From Jiella pelagia (lineage in GTDB: Bacteria; Pseudomonadota; Alphaproteobacteria; Rhizobiales; Rhizobiaceae), in the NCBI RefSeq assembly GCF_026898155.1, contig NZ_CP114029.1, positions 875,501-939,500 of the forward strand: a DNA stretch of 64,000 nt, written 5' to 3'. Made by a program: the position numbers and the translations under genes. The number at the start of each line of letters is the position of its first letter. The stretch's first letter is position 1. This document shows, piece by piece, positions 29,112 through 37,498 of the stretch. The notes under the pieces were generated by a model that saw only the letters and a program-made list of their open reading frames with translations, had not been told where the DNA came from and did no database searches.

Positions 29112-30812
29112 TCAGAACAGCCCTTCGATCTCGCCGTTGTCGTTCAGATAGATCGATTCGGCCGCCGGCTGCGAGGGCAGGCCCGGCATGGTCATGATCT
29201 GCCCGCAGATGGCGACGACGAAACCGGCGCCGGCCGACAGCCGGACTTCGCGCACATGGACCGAAAAATCCGTCGGGGCGCCGCGCTTGGTCGGGTCGGT
29301 GGAGAAGGAATACTGGGTCTTCGCCATGCAGACCGGCAGATTGCCGTAGCCGGCCTCCTCCCAGGCGGAAAGCTGGTCGCGCACGGACTGGTCGGCCGTC
29401 ACCTCCGAACCGCGATAGATCTTCTTCACCACCGTCTCAATCTTCTCGAACAGGCCCATCTCGTCCGGATAGATCGGTTTGAAGTCGGCGGTGCCGCCAT
29501 CGGCGAGTTCCACGACCTTTTCCGCCAGCGACGTGATGCCGGCAGAGCCCTCGGCCCAATGGCGGCAGACGATCGCCTCGGTGCCGAGCGTGGCGACATA
29601 GTCCTTCACGGCCTGGATCTCGGCGTCGGTATCGGCGGAGAAGTGATTGATCGCGACGACGACGGGCACGCCAAAGCCTTTGACGTTCTCGACATGGCGG
29701 CCGAGATTGGCGCAGCCGGCCTTCACCGCCTCGACGTTCTCGGCGCTAAGATCGGCTTTCGACACACCGCCATTCATCTTCATCGCCCTGACCGTCGCGA
29801 CGACGACAGCGGCCGCTGGCTTCAACCCGGCCTTGCGGCACTTGATGTCGAAGAATTTTTCCGCCCCCAGATCGGCGCCGAAGCCGGCTTCGGTGACGAC
29901 GTAATCCGCCAGCTTCAGCGCCGCTCTGGTGGCGACGACCGAATTGCAGCCATGGGCGATGTTGGCGAAGGGCCCGCCATGGACGAAGGCCGGGTTGTTC
30001 TCCAGCGTCTGGACGAGGTTCGGCTGGATCGCATCCTTCAGGAGGACTGCCATCGCCCCGTCGGCCTTGAGGTCTCTTGCGGTGATCGGCGTCTTGTCAC
30101 GGCGATAGGCAACGATGATGTCACCGAGACGCTGCTCCAGATCCTTCAGATCGGTCGACAGGCAAAGGATCGCCATCACCTCGGAAGCCACGGTGATATC
30201 GAAGCCTGTCTCGCGCGGAAAGCCGTTGGCGACGCCGCCGAGCGAGGCAGTGATCTGGCGCAGCGCCCGGTCGTTCATGTCGAGCACCCGCCGCCAGACG
30301 ACCCGGCGACTGTCGATCTGCAGCTCGTTGCCCCAGTAAATGTGGTTGTCGACCATCGCCGACAGCAGGTTGTGCGCCGTGGTGATCGCGTGAAAGTCGC
30401 CGGTGAAGTGGAGGTTCATCTCCTCCATCGGCACGACCTGCGCATAGCCGCCGCCGGCCGCCCCGCCCTTGACGCCGAAGCAGGGGCCGAGCGAGGCCTC
30501 GCGGATGCAGATGAGGGCGTTCTTGCCGATGCGGTTGAGGCCGTCGCCGAGGCCCACGGTGGTCGTCGTCTTGCCTTCACCGGCCGGCGTCGGGTTGACG
30601 GCAGTGACGAGGATCAACTTGCCGTCGGGGCGGCTCTCGAGCGATTTCAGGAATGGCGCAGAGACCTTGGCCTTGTCGTGGCCGTAGGGAACGATGTCCT
30701 CCTCCGCCATGCCGAGGCGCGCGGCAATCTCCTTGATCGGCTTCTTCTTCGCGGCGCGCGCAATGGCGATGTCGGAATTGTAGTCGCTCAAGGTCGTCTC
30801 CCTCTGGTCCAT
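29112..30812 (-). CDS. fhs: Formate--tetrahydrofolate ligase
   Basis: ATP-dependent ligase making 10-formyl-THF from formate and THF. The protein has 566 residues, the usual length. It shows the P-loop [47 protein letters not shown] and [17 protein letters not shown], all signature sequences. ATG 30812 lacks a clear ribosome site, whereas TTG 30791 has AGGGAG eight bases upstream and gives the usual start [12 protein letters not shown]; the true start may be 30791. It links formate use to the folate pool also served by metF. Confidence 0.95.
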   Translation of the reverse strand: MDQRETTLSDYNSDIAIARAAKKKPIKEIAARLGMAEEDIVPYGHDKAKVSAPFLKSLESRPDGKLILVTAVNPTPAGEGKTTTTVGLGDGLNRIGKNALICIREASLGPCFGVKGGAAGGGYAQVVPMEEMNLHFTGDFHAITTAHNLLSAMVDNHIYWGNELQIDSRRVVWRRVLDMNDRALRQITASLGGVANGFPRETGFDITVASEVMAILCLSTDLKDLEQRLGDIIVAYRRDKTPITARDLKADGAMAVLLKDAIQPNLVQTLENNPAFVHGGPFANIAHGCNSVVATRAALKLADYVVTEAGFGADLGAEKFFDIKCRKAGLKPAAAVVVATVRAMKMNGGVSKADLSAENVEAVKAGCANLGRHVENVKGFGVPVVVAINHFSADTDAEIQAVKDYVATLGTEAIVCRHWAEGSAGITSLAEKVVELADGGTADFKPIYPDEMGLFEKIETVVKKIYRGSEVTADQSVRDQLSAWEEAGYGNLPVCMAKTQYSFSTDPTKRGAPTDFSVHVREVRLSAGAGFVVAICGQIMTMPGLPSQPAAESIYLNDNGEIEGLF

Positions 30813-30932
30813 GGTTTTTCAGCCAGCATACGCAAGGCCGATGCCCATTGCCACAGGCTGCCGCGACGGAAAACCGCCGAAGGCGGACGGCCCGCCGAAG
30901 ACTTGCGAACGGAACGACGCTCGACGCCCGGC

Positions 30933-31085
30933 CAAAAAAGAAGAGCCCGGCGTGGGAGGAGACCGCCGGGCTCTTCTTCTACTCGGAATGCGGCCACGAA
31001 CGCTGGGAGGCAACGTTCATACGACCACCTGCTACTCAGGCATGCGCGGCCGGGCCCAATGGGAGGAATGGGCGGCCGCTGCTCA
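30933..31085 (-). ncRNA. Predicted trans-acting sRNA with three CCUCCC hairpin loops (alpha-r14/NfeR1-like)
   Basis: On the minus strand three consecutive hairpins each expose CCUCCC in the loop. Hairpin 1 (31079-31046) is a long GC stem with loop UUCCUCCCAU. Hairpin 2 (31018-30998) is GAACG/CGUUC with loop containing GCCUCCCA. Hairpin 3 (30977-30939) is a 14-bp stem with CUCCUCCCA in its loop and is followed by six U, a classic intrinsic terminator. Anti-Shine-Dalgarno loops in tandem hairpins are the hallmark of alphaproteobacterial sRNAs such as the alpha-r14 (NfeR1) family, which pair with ribosome sites of transporter mRNAs. The stretch has no protein-coding frame. The 5' end and promoter were not found; the start near 31085-31110 is a guess. 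It lies between fhs and the putA relic. Confidence 0.7.
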
Positions 31086-31145
31086 CGCATTGCCCTAACG
31101 CAGACAACCTAGCACAGGTTTCACCACTTTGCTGTTGCCGGGTTG

Positions 31146-31605
31146 CTACGACTCCATCGCAATCAGGCTAGCGTTACCTCCTGTAGCGGCAGTATTGACC
31201 GAAACGACTTGTTTCCGCGCAAATCGGCTCAGGTAATCGGGACCGCCAGCCTTCGGGCCCGTGCCGGAAAGTCCTGACCCGCCAAATAGTTGCGAACCAA
31301 CGATCGCGCCGATGGCATTCCGCTTCACATACAGGTTACCGACTGGTAGTCGTGCAATGACTTTATGCGCGGTTTTGTTGATCCGTCTATGGATCCCGAG
31401 GGTGAGCCGTAGTCCGTCGCCTCGATCGCGTTCAACATCCTGTCGAAGTCCCTCGCCTTTCAGCGCACGACATGGAGGATCGGCCCGAAGACTTCCCGGT
31501 CGAGCGCCCCGGGCCGGTCGATCTCGACGATGTGCGGGCGAATTGGCCCCTGGGAGCGAGTTCGGCCGGGACCTCGCCGCGATGGGCGGGTAGCGAAGGT
31601 AAATG
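31146..31605 (-). pseudogene. putA: Relic of proline dehydrogenase/P5C dehydrogenase (putA), C-terminal part
   Basis: Remnant of the aldehyde-dehydrogenase end of PutA. Recognisable pieces in order are RPHIVEIDRPGALDREVFGP then ILHVVR, a TGA stop in place of the next codon, KARDFDRMLNAIEATDYG, a one-base deletion, and finally NAIGAIVGSQLFGGSGLSGT followed by GPKAGGPDYLSRF and a terminal NTAATGGNASLIAMES. The N-terminal four-fifths of the roughly 1,200-residue protein are missing. A premature stop, a frameshift and a large truncation together show true decay rather than a read error. Confidence 0.87.
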
Positions 31606-31633
31606 TCTGGTCTGGGTGGAAAGCTGCCGTTCG
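31603..31633 (+). repeat. Imperfect direct repeat, left copy flanking the accessory island
   Basis: A 31-bp sequence containing CTGGGTGGAAAGCTGCCG that matches 25 of 31 bases with 35672-35702 (TTTGGGTCGAATGCTGCCG). Both copies have a GCGGACATT motif within 40 bp. They lie at the two ends of the TetR-to-DUF1761 island, in the same orientation. Confidence 0.45.
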
Positions 31634-31739
31634 CCAGGTCGCAATTCAGCGACAGCTATGCGGACATTTCCGACATTCGCTGCACGCCTTTTCCAGAAGG
31701 AGATCAGCCGCGTTGGGTTCAGCCAAGGTCGATGCCGTT

Positions 31740-32375
31740 TCAGGAACTTGCAAGATTTACGGGGCCATCGCTCAGGGCAGGCAGCACAACTTGGTCAACC
31801 AGGCGAAGCAGCAGATCCCTGTCGATCGCGACCCTCAGGATCAGGGCGCGATAGGCGGCCATGGAGGGGATGATCTGGGCGGCCAGTGCGACATCTGCCG
31901 TTGAGGAGATCTCGCCTCGCGTCCTGGCGCGCTCCATCAACACGCTGTTCGCCGCGATCCATGGCTCGAAGATCGAATAGTCGCCTGTTTCCGCCAAGCC
32001 GTGCACCTGGCTGATCATCGACACGACCCCGGCCATGGCGCGCAATATCCGGTCCACCTGCGCGCTGTCTTGAGGCTGGAACAGGGCCAGTAGATCGCCT
32101 CGCAACGAGCCGGTATCGGGCAGTGCCTCGAGGTCGATCTGCTGCGCCTTCATGTGTGCGACTGCGTCCAGCACCAGGTCGGTTTTCGTCGGCCAGCGGC
32201 GATACATTGTGCCTTTGCCCGCCTGCGCGCGATCCGCGACCTTCGCCGTGCTCAGCCCGTCATAGCCAACCTCCGCCAGCAGATCGATCGTCGCCTCCAG
32301 AATGGCGGCGTCTCGCTCGGGGTCGCGTTTGCGACCTCGCGTGGCAGGTGAAAGATCATTTTCAGGCATGGACAT
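31740..32375 (-). CDS. TetR/AcrR family transcriptional regulator
   Basis: Repressor-type protein of about 211 residues. The N-terminal DNA-binding part has RDAAILEATIDLLAEVGYDGLS, then TAKVADRAQAGKGTMYRRWPTK, the usual TetR helix-turn-helix; residues 80-211 form the ligand domain, similar to TetR_C_16/33-like groups. ATG 32375 or 32369 are candidate starts; the TTG at 32381 is too close to the operator. It is divergent from the aldo-keto reductase gene, with a large dyad between them, so it very probably controls that operon and itself. Confidence 0.88.
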   Translation of the reverse strand: MSMPENDLSPATRGRKRDPERDAAILEATIDLLAEVGYDGLSTAKVADRAQAGKGTMYRRWPTKTDLVLDAVAHMKAQQIDLEALPDTGSLRGDLLALFQPQDSAQVDRILRAMAGVVSMISQVHGLAETGDYSIFEPWIAANSVLMERARTRGEISSTADVALAAQIIPSMAAYRALILRVAIDRDLLLRLVDQVVLPALSDGPVNLASS

Positions 32376-32384
32376 TTCCAATAC

Positions 32385-32416
32385 GATACTACATGGTTCC
32401 GGAACGCTTTGGTATC
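32385..32416. promoter_or_regulatory. Predicted TetR operator (32-bp dyad)
   Basis: A symmetrical element GATAC-N6-GTTCC / GGAAC-N6-GTATC: both half-sites are perfect inverted copies around one centre at 32400/32401. It lies in the 80-bp divergent gap between the TetR gene and the aldo-keto reductase gene, where a TetR dimer pair would block both promoters. Confidence 0.65.
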
Positions 32417-32455
32417 ATAAATCTGAGGCGGCAAAATCACAAGCGGAGCTTATCC

Positions 32456-33510
32456 ATGCGATACAATACCCTTGGCCGGACCGGCCTATTCGTCTCCGAG
32501 ATGTGCATCGGCACCATGACCTTCGGCCAGAGCGGCGGCCCCTATGCTGCGGCCAGCGGCGTCATGCAGGACGACGCCGAAGCGATCCTGCGCCGTGCCT
32601 TCGCCGCAGGCATCAACTTCATCGACACGGCCAATGTCTACGCGGGCGGGCAGTCGGAAGAGATTGTCGGCCGGGCCCTGTCCTCGCTTGGGATCGCGCG
32701 CAAGGACGTGGTGCTGTCGACCAAGTTCGAGCACGGCACCGGCACAGGCCCGAACGATGGCGGTGCCTCGCGCCAGCACATCCTGCACGAGGTGCATGGC
32801 AGCCTGAAGCGTCTCGGCACCGACTATATCGACCTCTATCAGTTGCACGGTTTCGACCCCGCCACCCCGGTCGAGGACACGCTGCGCACCCTGGACGATC
32901 TTGTCCGGCAGGGCCTCGTGCGTCACATCGGCGTGTCGAACTGGGCCGCGTGGCAGCTGGCGACCGCCCTTAGCGCTGCGGATCGTCGGGAGCTGGAGCG
33001 GTTCCAGAGCTATCAGGGGTACTATTCACTGGCCGGGCGCGACATGGAGCGCGAGATCGCGCCGCTGCTTGAAGCCGAGGGCCTGGGCCTGATGGTCTTC
33101 AGCCCGCTCGCCGGAGGCTACCTGACGGGCAAGTATCGCGATGCGTCCGAAGGGCGTCGCGCCACCATCCCCTTCCCCCGGTGAACGAAGAGCGCGGCGC
33201 GCCGCTTCTGGAGGTGATGGACGGCATCGCCGCCCGGCATGGCACCAATCTCGCGGCAATCTCGCTGGCGTGGCTCCTGCATCAGAAGGTCGTCACCAGC
33301 GTAATCCTTGGTCTGAAGCGGATCGACCAGTTGGAAGAGAACCTGAAGGCAGCCGAGGTGGAGTTGTCCGGGGACGATCTGGCGGCCCTGAATGCTGCAA
33401 GCGCCCTGGCGCCGGAATATCCCGGCTGGATGATGGCCTCGGGCGAAGGGCCGCGTCGCAGCCTGATGGAAACTGGCAGGATGCCGACGGCGCAGTGGGG
33501 CCCCGAATGA
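32456..33510 (+). CDS. Aldo-keto reductase (one frameshift at a C-run)
   Basis: NADPH-dependent oxidoreductase of the AKR superfamily, 351 residues after correction. The catalytic tetrad residues are Asp and Tyr in FIDTANVYAGG, Lys in VVLSTKFEHG and His in LYQLHGFDP; SNWAAWQL and LGLKRIDQLEENLKAA are typical cofactor-site segments. The frame breaks at 33175-33179: five C where six would give TIPFPPVNEERG, joining the two parts perfectly. I think this is a homopolymer read error. The stop overlaps the next gene (ATGA). It is the first gene of the TetR-controlled set. Confidence 0.85.
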
Positions 33511-34373
33511 CGATCCTTGTCACCGGAGCCACCGGCCAGATCGGTGCGGCGATCCTTGATCGCCTGCACGGGGTGGAGATCCGTGCGCTGACCCGCGACC
33601 CCGCGCGCCTTAGCGGGCGCGACGGGATTGTGGCGGTTCAGGGCGACCTGACCGACCCGGTGTCGGTCGAGGCCGCTTTGCAGGGCGTCGACACGTTGTT
33701 CCTGCTGACGACCGTCAGTCCGGAGGAGGCAAGCCAGGCGATGATGGCCGTGAACCTTGCGAAGGCGGCAGGGGTGCGCGGCATCGTCTACCTGTCCGTC
33801 AGCCACGCGGACCGCTATGTCGACACCCCCCATTATGCCAGCAAGCATTTGGTCGAGCGCATGATCGCGGCGGCCGCGCTGCCCGCAACCGTCCTGCGCG
33901 CCAACTACTTCATGCAGAACGATCTGACGGCAAAGGACGCACTGCTGCAGGGCGTTTTTCCCCAGCCGATCGGTGAGGTCGGCTTGGCGATGGTGGACAT
34001 CCGCGACATCGCGGACGCGGCGGTGGCCGAGATCCTGCGGCGTCATCGGGCCGACGCCCCGCTGCCTGCCACGCGGATCGAGGTCTGCGGCCCCGAAGTT
34101 CTGACAGCCGCCGACGTGGCGGCGATCTGGACCGATGCCCTTGGCCATCAGGTCTCGCCCGGCCCGGCTGACCTCTGCGCATTCGAGGCAGGCCTGCGCG
34201 AACGGATGCCCGCCTGGAGGGCCCATGACCTCGCGCGCATGTTCGGCGGCTTCCAGCGCGAGGGGATGGTTCCGGCGCCGCAAGTGGCGTCCACGATGGA
34301 GGCCGTGATCGGCCATCCGCTGCGGCGCTATCGCGACTTCGCGCAGGAGGCAGTGGCGTCATGGAGAGCCTGA
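33507..34373 (+). CDS. NmrA-like NAD(P)-binding reductase / atypical SDR
   Basis: Protein of 288 residues with a Rossmann start MTILVTGATGQIGAAILDRL. Then come GDLTDPVSVEAALQGVDTLFLLT and YLSVSHADRYVDTPHYASKHLVERMI, which match the NmrA/azoreductase-like (QOR2-type) SDR group. Members reduce quinones or sense NADP. ATG 33507 overlaps the upstream stop by four bases, and the gene overlaps the CPBP gene downstream by 13 bases, so the three form one operon. Confidence 0.87.
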   Translation: MTILVTGATGQIGAAILDRLHGVEIRALTRDPARLSGRDGIVAVQGDLTDPVSVEAALQGVDTLFLLTTVSPEEASQAMMAVNLAKAAGVRGIVYLSVSHADRYVDTPHYASKHLVERMIAAAALPATVLRANYFMQNDLTAKDALLQGVFPQPIGEVGLAMVDIRDIADAAVAEILRRHRADAPLPATRIEVCGPEVLTAADVAAIWTDALGHQVSPGPADLCAFEAGLRERMPAWRAHDLARMFGGFQREGMVPAPQVASTMEAVIGHPLRRYRDFAQEAVASWRA

Positions 34374-35014
34374 GACCCGCAAGCCGTCGTTGGCTGACCC
34401 TGGAAATGGGGGCGGTGTTCGTGGCCGCCCCCGTTCTGATGGCCTTTGTCGCGACGCCGGGGCAGCTGTTTCCCTCGATCCTGCCGCTTCTGGGGCTCGG
34501 GCTGGTGCTCCTGCACCTGACACCCGGCTTCCGGTGGTCTTCGGTCCTTCACGGCTGGCGGGAAACGCGCATCCCGCTCATCGCTGCCGCAGGGCTGGCG
34601 ACGCTCATCGCGGGCTGGATTGCGATCCAGTGGCTGCAACCCTGGGCGACATTCTGGCTCTGGCGCGAGGAACGGGCGGTGTTCTGGGGGTTGCTGGTGG
34701 CCTATCCGCTGCTGTCGGCCCTGCCGCAGGAACTCATCTACCGGACGCTCTTCTTCCGGCGCTACGCAGCGATCCTGCCGGAGGGCAACCGTGCCACCAT
34801 CCTGAATGCCACGCTGTTCGCACTCGCTCACCTGATGTTCTGGAACTGGGTGATACTCTTCGTGTCGTTCCTGGGCGGACTGTTGTTCGCCTGGTCCTAC
34901 CGTCATCGCGGCCTTGTAGAAGCCTGGGGCCTGCATGGCCTGACGGGGTTCGTACTCTTTGCCACCGGCGTCGGCTGGTATTTCACGCCAGAGGCTTCGT
35001 CTCGGCCCTTCTGA
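34361..35014 (+). CDS. CPBP-family intramembrane protease-like protein
   Basis: Membrane protein of 217 residues with about six helices. It carries the CPBP (Abi/CAAX) motifs PQELIYRTLFFRRY and, two helices later, LFALAHLMFWNW. The usual first motif EExxxR is changed to QExxxR, so metal binding may be altered; the second glutamate, arginine and histidine remain. It overlaps the NmrA-like gene and is the last intact gene of the TetR-linked operon. Confidence 0.82.
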   Translation: MESLRPASRRWLTLEMGAVFVAAPVLMAFVATPGQLFPSILPLLGLGLVLLHLTPGFRWSSVLHGWRETRIPLIAAAGLATLIAGWIAIQWLQPWATFWLWREERAVFWGLLVAYPLLSALPQELIYRTLFFRRYAAILPEGNRATILNATLFALAHLMFWNWVILFVSFLGGLLFAWSYRHRGLVEAWGLHGLTGFVLFATGVGWYFTPEASSRPF

Positions 35015-35078
35015 ACCCTCGCTTTCCTTCCACCCTCATCGTCGGATAGAAAAACTGCTTGCATCATTCCTTTAAATC

Positions 35079-35454
35079 GACTGGCTCGCTGTGCTTGCCG
35101 GAGTCATCGCCTTCTTCCTGCTGGGGGGCTGTGGTTTCAGCTTGTCGTGGCCAAGGCCTATGAGGCCGCTCCGGGGCGGCACAAAAGGAAGGTTTGCTCT
35201 TGCTTGCGGGACCACTCGCGTGTCTTGGCGTCATCACGATCGCAAATGCCTGGCTGCTGGCTGCCGTTGAAATTGACAGCCTGTGGGCGGCCGCCGGGTT
35301 CGGCATGATTGTCGGCGCGGGTTACCTTATGCCCATGACTCTGAACATCGTGATCAATCCGCGCTTCCCCCGACCGTTCTACTACACCGCCCTCAATGCG
35401 CCGTTCTTCATCGGCGGCTCCGTATTGAGCTGTGTTGTCATGTGGCTGATCTGA
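35079..35454 (+). CDS. DUF1761-like small membrane protein (two homopolymer frameshifts)
   Basis: The frame DWLAVLAGVIAFFLLGG, then LWFQLVVAKAYEAAPGRHKK, then EGLLLLAGPLACLGVITIAN can be read as one 125-residue protein if a G is added at the six-G run near 35125 and an A at the four-A run near 35182. It has four predicted helices and ends LNAPFFIGGSVLSCVVMWLI. This resembles DUF1761 proteins. No start codon is clear before GTG near 35091, so a real degeneration is possible. It follows the CPBP gene. Confidence 0.5.
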
Positions 35455-35759
35455 CACTCGCTGATGTAGGGCGAGCCTTCCGCATAGTCTTGGCGGATCG
35501 TGTGCTGTCCTCGATTCCGACGGATGACAGATTCTAACCATGTCGGCCCGCCATGCTGCGAGCACCACCGAAGAATTGAAGCCCTTCGACCAAGGCGCGC
35601 CCAGGTTCTGTCGACTCCTTTATGAAGGTCCAGTTTGGGTTCGAAGCGGACATTCACCGGACGACAGTAGGACGTCTCGTTTGGGTCGAATGCTGCCGAT
35701 CGAGCCTTGTCTCGCAATCCCCCGCGACGACGGACGCGAGACCGTGGCCGCTTGGCCCG
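35455..35759. other. Intergenic stretch at the right end of the accessory island
   Basis: About 300 bp without a supported gene. It contains the second copy of the 31-bp repeat (35672-35702). Short frames here have no family similarity. Confidence 0.5.
35672..35702 (+). repeat. Imperfect direct repeat, right copy flanking the accessory island
   Basis: Partner of 31603-31633, 25 of 31 bases identical. It may be a degraded dispersed repeat or an island boundary. Confidence 0.45.
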
Positions 35760-36536
35760 CTACTCCGCGCCCGCCGTCTGCCTGATCTCCCGCGCGAGGT
35801 CGGCAGGCAGGTTGAGCCTTGCCGCCAAGAGGTCGAGATAGGCGCGTTCGGCCGGATGGTCGGCGTCGATGGCCAGCACCGAGGCGGTGTAGATTTCCAT
35901 GGCGACCTCGGGCGTTTTCGCTTCCAAGGCGAGGTCGTCGACTGTTTTGGGGCGGCGAAGTTCGTCCATGACGAGGGCCTTTTCGTCACTCGCCATGTCC
36001 ATGTCGTCGATCTTGCCGAAGATCGCATTTTCCTCATCGGCGTCGATATAGCCGTCGGCCTTGGCGGCGGCGATCATGGCCGACAGCATCAGCCGGGCGC
36101 GATCATCCTCCTCGCCGGAGGGCATGAAGGCGGTACCGTGAGGCTCCGGCACCTCGTCGGGGCTCTGCGCCGGGGCCAGGTTCCGCACGGGTTCGGCGCC
36201 GGGCAAGGCGGTGGACCCGGATTTCGCCTGGTAGTTCTGGTAGGCCTTGTAGGCGAGGCCCGCGACCAGCGCGGCACCGCCGAGCTTGAGCGCGCTGCCG
36301 CCGAAGGACTTGCCGCGCTTCTTCTTGAAGAGCTGCGAGGCGAGACCGCCGACGACAGCGCTGGTCACCATCGAACCGCCTCGCCCCTGAAGCATGCCGC
36401 CAACCTGATCGATCAGAGAGCCGCCCGAATTTCCGCCCCGCGGCGCGTCACCATCGCGATGGGGATCACGGCGGGATGACGAGCCACCCTGCGTCTGGCT
36501 GCCGAGGAAATCGGAGAGAAGGCGCTGAATATCCAT
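35760..36536 (-). CDS. TerB-like / DUF533 family protein
   Basis: Protein of 258 residues. The N-terminus is a low-complexity linker (SQTQGGSSSRRDPHRDGDAP) and a glycine-rich hydrophobic segment (GGSALKLGGAALVAGLAYKAYQNYQ). The C-terminal half (about residues 135-255) is a helical tellurite-resistance TerB-like domain: LMLSAMIAAAKADGYIDADEENAIFGKI and YTASVLAIDADHPAERAYLDLLAARLNLP. This arrangement is that of YebE/DUF533 inner-membrane proteins of unknown role. It stands alone. Confidence 0.88.
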   Translation of the reverse strand: MDIQRLLSDFLGSQTQGGSSSRRDPHRDGDAPRGGNSGGSLIDQVGGMLQGRGGSMVTSAVVGGLASQLFKKKRGKSFGGSALKLGGAALVAGLAYKAYQNYQAKSGSTALPGAEPVRNLAPAQSPDEVPEPHGTAFMPSGEEDDRARLMLSAMIAAAKADGYIDADEENAIFGKIDDMDMASDEKALVMDELRRPKTVDDLALEAKTPEVAMEIYTASVLAIDADHPAERAYLDLLAARLNLPADLAREIRQTAGAE

Positions 36537-36927
36537 CAGGTCGGGTCCTCATAAGTTCGGTTGCTGACCCCGGATATCGAAACGGCAGATGCGATTGGCA
36601 ATAGCGGCCACCCGCCAGATCACATGCGCATGCTGCTTGGGCTCTCGGACCCGCTGGCGAAAGCCTCGCGGTCCTCGCAAGGCATCGCGAACCCGGCGCC
36701 GCGGTGCTCCTCTTCGAAGATCCGGCGGCCAGGTTTAGTTACGACCGTACATCCCGTGCGTTCCAGCTCGGCGAAAAAGGGTCGACTTCCCGTCACCCGA
36801 ACAGCCTGACGCACGATGTGTCGGACGTTCACGGCGCCTCAGATTCGTTGTCCGATTTCAGACGAGCCTATCGTGGCTCACAACAGCTTCGAAGGGTCGA
36901 AACCTGAAGTTTCCCCGGGGCGCGCAA
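36537..36927. other. Intergenic stretch
   Basis: About 390 bp between the DUF533 and thioredoxin-like genes. I see no gene, repeat or clear terminator in it. A 70-residue minus frame (36620-36832) has no ribosome site or recognisable motif. Confidence 0.45.
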
Positions 36928-37407
36928 TCACTGTCCGGTCGGCGCTCCAGACCGGCCTGCCGGATCCCCTGGCAACGTGTCCCGCCCCTCCATCAACGCC
37001 TCGATCTCCGGGTAGAACCACTTGCGGCCGGGATAGCCTTCGAGCCGGCCGATCTCGGTTCCGTCATCGCGGACAAGCACGAAGGTCGGCGTAAACACCG
37101 CCGGCGTCAGTCCGGCGATGCCGCCGCGACGGTCCGTCCAGATGTTCACCCGGCGAAGCGGCGCGACTTGGCCAATGCGGCTCTGCGGATAGTCGGGCGC
37201 GATCTCGGCGTCGAACTTGCGGCAGAACGGGCACCCCGGCTGCTCGAACATCACGAGTTCAGCGGCACTGGCCGGCCCTGGAGAAGCCCAGAACAACAGC
37301 GGGCCGACAAACAGCAAAAGGGCGGCAAGCCATGACAGCCGCCGCCCGATAATCACGAGACCGTTCGCCCCGAAGTCATGTCCGCCGATGGTCAGCGCCT
37401 TCACCAT
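36928..37407 (-). CDS. Exported thioredoxin-fold protein
   Basis: Protein of 159 residues with an N-terminal signal or anchor (LSWLAALLLFVGPLLFWASP) ending ASAAE. The mature part starts LVMFEQPGCPFCRKFDAEIAPDYPQS with a CxxC redox pair (CPFC), and continues TPTFVLVRDDGTEIGRLEGYPGRKWFYPEIEAL. It resembles SoxW-like periplasmic thioredoxins, but no sox genes are near. It probably reduces or repairs envelope protein disulfides. Confidence 0.82.
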   Translation of the reverse strand: MVKALTIGGHDFGANGLVIIGRRLSWLAALLLFVGPLLFWASPGPASAAELVMFEQPGCPFCRKFDAEIAPDYPQSRIGQVAPLRRVNIWTDRRGGIAGLTPAVFTPTFVLVRDDGTEIGRLEGYPGRKWFYPEIEALMEGRDTLPGDPAGRSGAPTGQ

Positions 37408-37498
37408 TCGCCGATGATAGCGCGGCGGTGGGCGAAACGTTAGCCGCCGCGACGATTTGGCCGGCGGCGCGTGCGGCGCCGGCCCGGGTTCGGCCTGA

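Noticed and set aside
31146..31605. putA fragment as another read-error case
   Set aside because: It has an in-frame stop, a deletion not in GAGCTC or a long homopolymer, and lacks most of the gene; this is true decay.
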